Shown piece by piece: positions 34,774-46,700 of a stretch of 64,000 nucleotides of DNA (positions within the stretch are counted from its first letter, which is position 1; the number at the start of each line of letters is the position of its first letter). The DNA comes from Pachyseris speciosa. Lineage: Eukaryota > Cnidaria > Anthozoa > Scleractinia > Pachyseridae. The stretch covers positions 736,001-800,000 of the forward strand of contig JAEMWC010000123.1 in the NCBI GenBank assembly GCA_016490735.1, written 5' to 3'. The translations under genes and the position numbers were made by a program. The notes under the pieces are model-generated. The model did not search any database, had not been told where the DNA came from, and saw only the letters and a list, made by a program, of their open reading frames with translations.

Positions 34774-37700
34774 GTTGGTGAACAGAGGAATTAAAACTAT
34801 CGCTAACGCACGTTATATGTGCCGACTTTTAAAACATGAAATCTTGAAATTCACTGCTTAATTTCCGCTTGCTCACAACGCACGAAATGCGTCACGTGGT
34901 ACAAAATCGGACGGTAGTTATCAGATTAAAAAAACGTCGCCCCATTTGATATCTGCATGTCGACCTAATTTTTCAAACAGGAAACAACCATAAAAGCAAC
35001 AAAATTTTTAGGTCTTTACTTTTAAATCTAATAACAACGTTATAAAATCGGGCAAACGCGTCAGCGCGAGGACCGTGCGCCATGACCGAGAGCCAAATAT
35101 TTTCCCTTCCGGCCCGACCTAACTCAGTCAATAAGTGTTTTTTCATATGACCTCTTTAGACTCTTTATGAGCATCCAGAAAATGTATTTTTTACATGGTT
35201 AGACGCGACGAAATTCTCCAAAATCGTATCAGTGTTCCTAATAGAGCTGCACGGCTTTTTCCGGCCCCGCTTGCGCTAATGCATACGGCCCTCATGCGGG
35301 GATTTTAGTAGTATTGTAGGGACCGGTTAATCCTCTATTTTGCGCAGGAATCTCATTAATTTGCGAAGGAAGACATTAACGTCGATGACGTCATTGGCTA
35401 TTGTCTGTATGTCATGGATAAAATGCGGAGGATTCACATTAACGTGCGGAGGAATACATTAACGTCATGACTGATAGGCATCTTAATCCCACACGTGCAC
35501 CGTTTCGGTGATTGCACAGACGCAATGAGGGTCGGATGATGACCCGCACTCCGACATCCCTTCTTTGATTGGCCAATGATGTTTCCTTTTGTTGTCTGAA
35601 AACCCACGCGTGTACCTTCATACAATGGAAATAATTGGGTTGCCCAAACATGTCTGCTGTCCTCCTCCTTCTCAATGCTATTCAGTTTTCCTTCCTTCCT
35701 TCCTCCTCCTCCTCCTCCTCCTCCTCCTCCTCAATTCCATTGTTTTCCCTCCTCCTCCTCCTCGCTCCTCCTCAATTCTATTGTTTTCCTTGCTCCTCCT
35801 CCTCGTCCTCCTCAATTCTATTGTTTTCCTTGCTCCTCCTCCTCCTCCTCCTCCTCAATTCCATTGTTTTCCCTCCTCCTCCTCACTCCTCCTCAATTCT
35901 ATTGTTTTCCTTGCTCCTCCTCCTCGTCCTCCTCAATTCTATTCATCGCGCAGAATGCCTGGACATCATTAATTATTCATAACCGGTGAAGCGGCAAATT
36001 CGAAAGCGCGCATGCCTTGAAATGTCCTGAATAAGAGAAGAAAGGGCCCAAATTGGCCCACTAGGGCTGATAAAACTTAGTTTTCTGATTTCCAGGAGTT
36101 ATAACTTCAACTTTCACGCGCGGCGTTTTGAAGAAGAAGGTTGTACCTTCAATTTAAACAAGGACACTGCCTATAAAAGGGATAGCTCCTCCCATCTTTG
36201 TCACGCAATTTCTGCTTGAACGACTTTATTCAATACGTGGTTTTCACGTACGTCATCGCCACCATGTTGAAAATCGTAAACAATAGATCTCTCATTAGCT
36301 CCTTTTGTTCGTCCTCCGGCATTTTCTCGTTTCACCATTGTTATCTGTTTCTCCAGAGATTGGCTGCAAACCACCTATATGGTGGACCCAGTGAGCAAGA
36401 AGAAGGGAAGCCAGTAATGTAGAAGAAGGATATATAATGGGGTGTGTGTCCATCGTTCTGAGTCGAAGTTACTCAATTCTGGTCACTAACGTTGGAAAAC
36501 CTGAAGTTTAACTTTCATTTTATCCGAATGCAATAAAATTAATTTGAATTTCTCGTACCAACAAATTTGAATTTGGTGCCCCTGATGTTGACGGGTCGAC
36601 ATCTAGAATGAAATGACTGACGGCTCACCCAGTCCAACGTACCTTATATAGGCAGTGTCCGTGTTTAAGCCGAGAAGTAAGTGGATATAGAAGGTATAAG
36701 GATTCGCCTTTTGCGTTTTAAACTGGACAAAAATCGGCCATTTTTTCTATGGGGGCCGTTTTCAACAGCAACTTTTTCACTATCTAAACGCCCTTTCGAA
36801 TTTTCACGCACGGCAAATGGAAGATGGATCTCTTCCGGAACAAAATCCGTTTCAACTTCGAAAATTGGTCAACAAGAACCTTTCGCCTTTTGAGTTTGAA
36901 AACTACTTGTTGGAGTTGTGTTTGGAAACGGTGCGTCTCGGGTTGAAGAGCTATTGTCTTAAGCACAGGTCTGTATAACAATGGCTGTCAAGATTAACAA
37001 TACCCATTCAGGAAAACCACTCAACTATAAAAAAGTCACAATCAGCGCGAATTTCAAAAGTATCTTGTTGGCGCAGCTGATTTATTCAAACCTGTTCCGC
37101 AATGAGTAAGGCAAGCGAAAACGTAAATGATCGGGAGCTCTTTTCAGAGCTCTTCGAAAACCCGATCCACCCGCTTTTGATCAATATTGTACCTCCTTTT
37201 GTTAACGAAAACAGTCCAATGTTTCACTTCCAACTAAACGGCGAAGCAGTTTGGAGATGGAGAGAGGTTTGTGGGCAACCGAGCACAGTGTTTGAATTTT
37301 ACAATCAAGTGTTCTGCCTCTTGGCTACCGATTAGCGGAATCTGCTCGCGAGCGTGTCGGACGTGCATTTGCCGAAAGTATAAGGCGATTTTGGAGAAAT
37401 ATACAAGACAGCACGGCCACGGGGAATCGAAGGCGTCTCAATGGACTTGTAAAATCCTTGAGGCGGGCGAGAACGTTTCTCCATAGTCTTTTCGTTTGTC
37501 ACTCTCAGCTAAAACTGTTTATACTGTATCTGTAGGTTACTGTGGATTTTATAATGACAAATCATGGAACAAAGGAAAGCCGCAGGATCGAAAGGCGCCA
37601 ATGGCGTTCCATGTAGTCCCGACTACCCAAATTAGCATACTCGAGCAAAAGTCATGTTATTGTTCTTAAAAACGGCTGCCCTATTCACAACTAGTATAAA

Positions 37701-40700
37701 GCAGGCCAAACTTTTTAAAAAAATCGATCTGTTATAATATTGAACGTTAATACTTTCGCTGGCGGTGCGCACTTATTCAGCCATACTGCAAAGTTGCGAC
37801 ATTAGGAAACAATAGAATGAACAATAGCTCATGTGGCCTTTGTCTTTAAGCTCCGCCCTGACAAGTTTATGAGCTAAGCGGTAGTCCCAACGGAGCACAG
37901 CGCGCGTAGATTTGGACCAATGAGAGTCACTTAGTTTACGCTTCATCGATAATATTACAGATCTATAATTTTTGCCGTACAGTAAGTAAATGTCCAAAAA
38001 CAATAGGCATTCTGCGCAATGTGTTTTCTCTCCTCCTCCTCCTCCTCCTCCTCCTCCTCCTCCTCCTCGTCCTCCTCAATTCTATTGTTTTCCTTGCTCC
38101 TCCTCCTCGTCCTCCTCAATTCTATTTTCCTTGCTCCTCCTCCTCGCCCCTCCTCAATTCCATTGTGTTCCCTCCTCCTCCTCCTCGCTCCACCTCAATT
38201 CTATTGTTTTCCTTGCTCCTCCTCCTCGTCCTCCTCAATTCCATTGTTTTCTCTCCTCCTCCTCCTCAATTCTACTGTTTTCCTTGCTCCTCCTCCTCCT
38301 CCTCCTCCTCCTCAATTCTATTGTTTTCCTTGCTCCTCCTCCTCCTCAATTCTATTATTTTCCTTCCTCCTCCTCGCTCCTCCTCAATTCTATTGTTTTC
38401 CTTCCTCCTCCTCCTACTCCTCCTCCTCAATTCCACTGTTTTCTCTCCTCCTCCTCCTCGCTCCTCCTCAATTCCATTGTTTTCCCTCCTCCTCCTCCTC
38501 GCTCCTCCTCAATTCTATTGTTTTCCTTGCTCCTCCTCCTCGTCCTCCTCAATTCCATTGTTTTCTCTCCTCCTCCTCCTCCTCCTCAATTCTACTGTTT
38601 TCCTTGCTCCTCCTCCTCCTCCTCCTCCTCAATTCTATTGTTTTCCTTGCTCCTCCTCCTCAATTCTATTGTTTTCCTTGCTCCTCCTCCTCGCTCCTCC
38701 TCAATTCTATTGTTTTCCTTGCTCCTCCTCCTCCTCAATTCTATTGTTTTCCTTGCTCCTCCTCCTCCTCAATTCTATTGTTTTCCTTGCTCCTCCTCCT
38801 CGCTCCTCCTCAATTCTATTGTTTTCCTTGCTCCTCCTCCTCCTCAATTCTATTGTTTTCCTTGCTCCTCCTCCTCCTCAATTCTATTGTTTTCCTTGCT
38901 CCTCCTCCTCCTCAATTCTATTGTTTTCCTTGCTCCTCCTCCTCGCTCCTCGTCAATTCTATTGTTTTCCTTGCTCCTCCTCCTCCTCAATTCTATTATT
39001 TTCCTTCCTCCTCCTCGCTCCTCCTCAATTCTATTGTTTTCCTTCCTCCTCCTCCTACTCCTCCTCCTCAATTCCACTGTTTTCTCTCCTCCTCCTCCTC
39101 GCTCCTCCTCAATTCTATTGTTTTGACCGCCGACCGGTTAGGTCAGTGGTAGAGCACCGTACTACCGTGCGGGAGGTCGCGGGTTCAAACCCCGGCCTGA
39201 CCAACACTCAGGGTCTTTAAAATAATTGAGGAGAAAGTGCTGCCTTTGTAATGACATCTACAAACGGTTAGACTTTCTAGTCTTCTCGGATAAGGACGAT
39301 AAACCGTAGGCCCCGTCTCACAACTCTTCATAATTCTCTGATTCTGTGGGACGTAAAAGAACCACTAGGGACGTAACAAAACTCTGGCAGTGACTACCCC
39401 TAGTGTCTGTCTTAATTTGATATTGATATTCCGGGGGTACTCATACTCAACTTCATTAGTGATATAGGCGCTATATAAATAGAGTTTATTATTTATTATT
39501 TTCCTTGTTTTCTCTCCTCCTCCTCCTCCTCCTCCTCAATTCTATTGTTTTCCTTCCTCCTCCTCAATTCTATTGTTTTCCTTCCTCCTCCTCAATTCTA
39601 TTGTTTTCCTTGCTCCTCCTCCTCCTCCTCAATTCTATTATTTTCCTTCCTCCTCCTCAATTCTATTGTTTTCCTTCCTCCTCCTCCTCCTCAATTCCAC
39701 TGTTTTCTCTCCTCCTCCTCCTTGCTCCTCCTCAATTCTATTGTTTTCCTTCCTCCTCCTCCTCCTCCTCAATTTCATTGTTTTCCCTCCTCCTCCTCCT
39801 CAATTCCACTGTTTTCTCTCCTCCTCCTCCTCGCTCCTCCTCAATTCCACTGTTTTCTCTCCTCCTCCTCCTCGCTCCTCCTCAATTCTATTGTTTTCCT
39901 TCCTCCTCCTCCTCCTCCTCCTCAATTCCACTGTTTTCTCTCCTCCTCCTCCTTGCTCCTCCTCAATTCTATTGTTTTCCTTCCTCCTCCTCCTCCTCCT
40001 CCTCAATTTCATTGTTTTCCCTCCTCCTCCTCCTCAATTCCACTGTTTTCTCTCCTCCTCGCTCCTCCTCAATTCCACTGTTTTCTCTCCTCCTCCTCCT
40101 CGCTTCTCCTCAATTCTATTGTTTTCCTTCCTCCTCCTCCTCCTCCTCCTCCTCCTCCTCCTCCTCCTCCTCAATTCCACTGTTTTCTCTCCTCCTCCTC
40201 CTCGCTCCTCCTCAATTCTATTATTTTCCTTACTCCTCCTCCTCAATTCTATTGTTTTCCCTCCTCCTCCTCCGGTGGTGGGGGTGGAGGTGACGGTGGT
40301 GGTGGTGGTAGCGGTGGCAGTGGTGGTGGTTGTGGTGCAGGAGGAGGTGGTGGTGGAGGAGGAGGAGGAGGAGGACTAGGCCTGTAAAAGGGTACTCACT
40401 GGAATGCCAAAAAATTGCTAAGAAGTTGCCAAAAATCCAAAAAGTTGTTACCTAAATTTCAAAAGCTGCTACATAAATTCTTTATATTTTTGTACAAACG
40501 TTAATTAAAAGCTTTTTTCGTCCTTCTCAATAATTGTTAATATCGGTTAAGAAAAATTAAAGAGTTTTTTCGCAAATATGGGCGAAATTTAAGTACACTC
40601 TTAAGTTTTAACGGAACAGAACATTATTATCCTTCATTTGACGTTCATTTGAACGATATGAGGGAACTTGAACAAAACTATCTCTACCGATTGCATGCAG

Positions 40701-43700
40701 TGATATTAAAATTTCTTAGTTTTTTTCATTCTACTTTCTCAGAGTCTACTAAAACCATGAACGAAAACAAACTGTTACACCCTCTTTGCATTGTTATATC
40801 GAAACATGACGGAGGCTTCAAGGTAATCTTCAAGGACAGACTTTTGCTCTGAGCCAAATGCATTGGTCAGAAGACTAAAAAGCTATTGCTGCAGAGGCTG
40901 GTTATCCGTTATAATATTAGACAAGAAGGAAAGCCGCTGCCCACTTTCTTGGACTCACTTCTTAAATAACCTGAATAACATTTTTATAACCGTATAACCC
41001 ATGCAACATTTTAATTTGTTACACATGTAAACATTTTCGCTGGTATGTAATTTTATTATTATATATTATTGTATACATGTATTCGTTACATATGTAAATA
41101 TTTTATGTAATTTTATTATCGAATGTTTTCTTTTCTTCTCTATTTTATTGTACATTACGGCAGAATAGCCGCGCAAAGGGGAGTCGTAATAAAGTGTCTG
41201 TATGTCTGTCTTGACAAGGACACCATCGAATCATTCGCTTCTGACATGCGACGATCGCAATAGTCCTGTGAAACGTTATCAGATGACAGGTTATTTGTTC
41301 AAAACGTTGATAAATATTCAACGAATTCGCATAGAAGTTGTTTTCTATTAAATTATTCATTATTTATAATAATTTGGTGCCTAATATGAGTTTTATTTGC
41401 TGAAAAGTTGCTCAGAAAGGCAAACCTTGCTCGAGGTTGCTAAAACTGTAAAAAGTTGTTCCAGGAGCCAAAAGTTGCTCAAAAGTTGCCGAGCACAATC
41501 GGGATAGGCCCAAGGAGGAGGGAAAACAATGGAATTGAGGAGGAGGAGGAGGAGGAGGAGGAGGAGGAGGAGGAGGACAGCAGACACGTTTGGGCAAGCC
41601 AATTATTTCCATTGTATGAAGGTACACGCGTGGGTTTTCAGACAACAAAAGGAAACATCATTGACCAATCAAAGAAGGGATTTTTTTAGTTTTCTACTCA
41701 TCAGCATATATTTTCTTTGTTTCTTGTTTTTTTATTCCTTTATTTACAAAGAAACAAACAGACAAAAAACAGAGTTTCACAAGACTTACATGGCACTAAC
41801 GCTACTTACATTGCAAAATGGGAAGACAAAACAAAAAAGAGAATACTGAAAAGCACTAAATTCCATACAGTACTGAATAAAAACACATACTCTACGCTAT
41901 GTTACATGAATCATTACACTAACTACAACAAAGTAAACACTACCGCTGAGAAAAAGTGTTCAGGAGACGTTAAAATTGTTTCGGTAGCGGCTACTGCTTT
42001 ATCATTGGAAGCAGTGGCTTCCATTGTTTATGATGGGAGTTTAACTTATTATTTTTTCTCGCAATGAAGCGTTCGGATTCAAACGTTCTTTTGAATTTGG
42101 CAACTAGTGATGTTGAGCATAACGCGGTCTTGTTTACGGTTTACTACGATATATGAAAAATTTACTTTCAAGGATAATATAGTTAAGTAGGACACCTCCG
42201 TGTGATGAGACTAAAATTCCTAATAGAATATCTTTAATTTCGAAAGAATTAACAGATATTTTCATGGAGTTAAGCAATTCTTTCAATTCGCCCCCAAAAC
42301 AACGTACTTTAACACAGTAGAAGAAGAGGTGTTCTAAAGTCCCTATCTTATTTCCGCAAAAATCACACAGAAGAGATTCGACTTTTTTTAAACCTAAACA
42401 ACATGTCGTTTGTATACAATAACCTGTTTAATATTTTGTATTGGAATTCCCTTAGTTTTGTATCCAAGGTAGTTTCGTAAGGCAGTAAATATGTTTTCTT
42501 CCCAATCTAACTGAAAGGTATTTGTGTTCAAAGAAGGGATGTCCGAGCGCGGGTCATCATCCGACCCTCATTATGTCTGTGCAATCGCCGAAACGGTGCA
42601 CGCGTGGGGTTAAGATGCTTATTAGTCATGCCGTTAATGTATTCCTCCGCACGTTAATGTGAATCCTGCGCATTTTATTCATGAGATACAGACAACAGCC
42701 AATAACGTTATCGACGTTAATGTCTTCCTTCGCAAATTAATGAGATTCCTGCGCAAAATAGAGGAGTAACCGGTCCCTACTGATTTTCTACTGATAGTTT
42801 TACAATAAAATAAAGCGCGCGCGAGGCCTTATTGGTCATTTGATAATATGTACTTATTGGCCGCGTGGGAGGGCCGGGCGGGAAAATATTTGGCTCGAGG
42901 TCATGTCGTACGGACCTTGCGCAGCGAGGTCCGTGCGCCATGACCGAGAGCCAAACGCTGTGCTCAATCATGCACAAAGCCCCAACAAGCAAGCGACTAC
43001 AAAGAAAAGCCTTAATTTTGCGAAGAGTTGAGACTAAGACCGTGCTCGCGCCGCAAAGCCATTTGTCGTGCAATGATCAGGGCAACTGACCAATTTACAG
43101 AAAGTTATGGTCTGACTTTCCTTGAGGAGTCAATCTTCTACTTTGTCGTCTCATGCTTAAACGGGATTGCTTTGACGTAATTTACTTTGGAATGCGTTCT
43201 TCTTCCAATAGCTTATGGAAGCCACGAGCGGCGACCAGGAAAAGCTAATGCGGTCGCTAGAAAACAAAATTCAAATACACTGGCCCAGGCTCGTCGAGGG
43301 TTCCGGGAAAAAGCAACACTCTCAACCTTAAAACGTTGAAAGAAAAAGATGAAATTGAGGTGGTCTACAGTTTGAATGAGGGAATGGCTAAGCTCAAGTA
43401 CTTTCTTCGATCACAAGAGGAGCAACACAACAGCGATGAGTTCATCTTTGACTTAATCTGTATCTTGGCTATTGCCTGCAGAGCTCCTTCAGGCGAAAAT
43501 ACCAATAAGATTCTAGCTGCGCTTAAAGGCTCGGTATTGTTTACCTCGAAACTTCCCCGTTTGCTTGATCGTTTGCAAGTATCAGTGGCCTTGGACGACA
43601 ACGATTCTAGACGAAAGTTCATTGAGTACCTCATCGTGATCTTCACGAAGTACTTGACGCACTTGCCTAGTTCGTATGTTGACTTGCCTTATGTTCAGTT

Positions 43701-46700
43701 GAAACTAGCCTTGGATCAGTCAAACATTGAGAGGAAAGAAGGGCTTAAAAAGGAGTTAGATGCTTTTAAGCAAGCCAGAGACGACGTTATCAGAGCCGAA
43801 AGGCAGAAGCACGGCAAACGTTACATCAACAGGGTGGGAGAAAAGCCGCCTAACGATTTCAGAGACATACCGATATGTCCCACGAATAAGGAAATAACAA
43901 CTCAAGAACGACCTTTCTTACGTAAGAACATTACAAAGGGGAGATACGATAATGCAGAGCACTATCTTGATGTACAGTTTCGGCTGCTTCGCGAAGACTT
44001 TCTTGAACCACTAAGGGAAGGAATTCATGAGATTGTCCAAAACATACCAAGACCACAACGGAAGCAGTTGATGAAAAACTACCGCAACGTAACAATTACC
44101 GATAAGAAATTCACGTGGTCTGGTGTTATTCACCAAGTGCAAATCGATGTTTCTGGATTGGACACCAGGAGATGGGCGCATTCAAAGCGACTGATTTTTG
44201 GTTCGTTTGTTTGTCTTTCTAAAGACAACTTCAAGACTATGCTTTTTGCAACCGTTGCTGATCGAAAACCAGAGGATTTGAAGCGAGGTAGAATCGATAT
44301 TAGATTCATCGAACAGCAAGATGTTTTGGGGATCGAGAGCCGTAACTGCGTCTATCAGATGGTTGAGTCGCCAGCTTACTTTGAAGCCTATCGGTACGTT
44401 CTGAAAGGACTGAAGGAATTGGATGAAACAACCTTGCCGTTCAAAAAGTATCTCGTTGATTGCAGTGAAGAAGTCGACCCCCCAGAGTATTTAAGATCCG
44501 ATAATGTGCAAGAACAACTAGTCTGTTATGATCTAAGCAAGGCTCTTGACGTTCGGGTTGCATCAAGCGCCACAGCAGTACCTGTTTTGGACCCTCGAGC
44601 TTGGCCTTCGGTTGAGGAACTTCCTCTGAACGATTCGCAACTGGAAGCATTAAGAACAGCAATCACAACTGAATTCTCTGTAATCCAGGGTCCACCAGGA
44701 ACGGGAAGACTTACGTTGGAGCCAAGATTGTGAGATGCTTATTAGAGAACCGAACCGCTTGGGATCCCGAGCGCAACTCACCAATGCTGATGGTGTGTTA
44801 CACAAACCATGCGCTAGACCAGTTCTTGGAAAAGGTTTTAGAATTTCTACCTAGTCGACAAATAATTCGCGTTGGAGGAAGAAGCAGAAGCGAGAATCTA
44901 GAGGCCTGTAATCTCAAAAAGCTCACCTACCGATTTAAGATGTACGTAGAACGCCGTGACGTCCAACAGAGGATGACCCAAAATGACACAGAAATAAAAA
45001 CGTGGAAGACGTGTCTTAGAAAAGCAGACACAGAACTCTTGCAGTTCGATGATTTAGAAGAATCGCTTCTTTCAGAACACGCAGAACAGCTGTACAATGC
45101 GAAATTTCCCTCCAACGTGGCAAACGAATGTCGACACTCAGCCAACACCTTCCAGTTGTGGTTATGCGCAAACAAGGAGGTAAACTCTTGCAACCAAAGT
45201 ACGGAAGCACCGAGGAGAGATGAAGTTGAAGGACATCAGAAAATCAGTCTAACTAACGAAGACGAATTACGTTATGATGCCGTGTTGTCAATAGCACTCC
45301 ATGATGATGCTGATGAAAGCAACGACAACAAGCCACAAGAAGAGAATGCTAAAGTTTGCGGGCATTCGAAAGATCCTTCTAAATCGGAAGATACATCACA
45401 AGGGATGCCTAAGAATTTCCCTGAACCGAAAGAGCAGTTTTCAGACCAGCAAGAATGGAAGGAGGCCTCCCGATCCAGCACTTTGTCAAACAAGTCGCTG
45501 TATGAACAAGGCGAAACTCTAGGAAATGAACCATCGTCAGTTGTCTCTTCAGACAATCTTGACGGAGAAACAAACTCGGGATTTACCATTTCGGAAATTC
45601 CAGTAGAAACGAAAGAAGTTAAAAATATCGGAGAAAGCGAAGACACAGAACCTGTTGATGAAGAAAACATTACAATTGAAAGAGAGGCTGATTTGATACA
45701 ATATCAAAGACGCATACAAGGTGATGAAGATCTTCTGATGACTATATCTGAAGAAACAGACGGTAACTGTGTAAATCAAGAACGCGACCGAGCACGGAAA
45801 CAAGAAAAAACTGATGACGTCATTTCAACAGCATCCTTCCGAAGGAAAGACGAATCCCCGCAATTTATCTGGCAACCACAAGAAGATGAAAATTCAAAAG
45901 AGGGGAGCATGGGCATTACAAAAGAGTTTGACGCTGACACCGTGGATGAAATTGTGAAAACAGGATCAAAAAGGAGAAGAAGAAGGAGGAAGAAGAACAA
46001 AAACAAAACCGAGCGACCCAAGGTCTTTATCTTTGGTAATATTTCAAATCTGAACAAGGAAGATTTGGAAAAGGGGAAAATGATGTCTTCTGATGAGGTA
46101 ATGAGTGTAAGTAACATTTGGAACTTGTCGCAATCAGATCGATGTCGGTTGTACCTCTTTTGGGTTGAGAACTACCGCGACCGCTGCAGAGTTGAGATTC
46201 AAAGATGTGAGCAGAAATATAAACAGCTTTGTGAGGAGCTAGAGGCAGTCAGATTTCAAGAAGAGGAACAGGTCATTCGTCGGGCAACTGTAGTTGGAAT
46301 GACGACCAGTGGAGCAGCCAGGTATCACTCGATGCTTCAGAGAGTAGCTCCTAGAATCGTGGTTATCGAGGAAGCTGCTGAGGTAATGGAAGCCCACATC
46401 ATCACTTCCCTTTCACAAAACACAAAACACACCATTCTCATCGGAGATCACAAACAACTCCGTCAAAAGCTACAGTCTACGAATTAGCCCAAAAGTACAA
46501 CCTGGAAGTCTCACTGTTCGAGAGGATGGTGACAAACAACATGGAATGTAAACGCCTATCTATTCAGCATCGAATGCGCCCAGAAATTGCTACCCTGACT
46601 AAGCATATCTACGATCATGAAATTATTGACCACGACTCAGTTTGCCATTTTGAAGACATATCTGGCGTCTGCCACAATCTGTTCTTTATTGAACACAGTG

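Larger units (their letters stand above)
35317..42780. mobile_element. 7.5-kb unit with inverted ends enclosing TCC/GGA minisatellites (foldback-like)
   Basis: The sequence from 35317 (GTAGGGACCGGTTA...) through CTCTATTTTGCGCAGGAATC..., the ACGTTAATGT blocks and the CATACAATGGAAATAATTGG stretch to about 35672 is repeated in reverse orientation at the right end (42780 back to 42539, and 41680 back to about 41575, split by an inserted LINE). On the inner side of both arms a TCC/GGA tract begins. The arms are about 350 bp. No flanking duplication was found, so two independent inverted copies remain possible. Confidence 0.6.

Noticed and set aside
37990..39220. Three overlapping open frames of 377-399 codons
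   Set aside because: All are translations of the same TCC minisatellite in three frames. Composition is pure repeat and there is no gene signal.
38031..40272. CRISPR-like array (repeat plus spacer)
   Set aside because: Units vary in length, the spacers are all the same sequence with point changes, and the context is eukaryotic. It is a minisatellite.
39505..40387. Open frames of 262-280 codons and the antisense Arg/Glu-rich frames
   Set aside because: Translations of TCC array 3 and its complement.
44690..44720. Programmed frameshift at Walker A of the paralogue
   Set aside because: No slippery heptamer or downstream structure is evident, and further disruptions follow. A plain indel explains it better.
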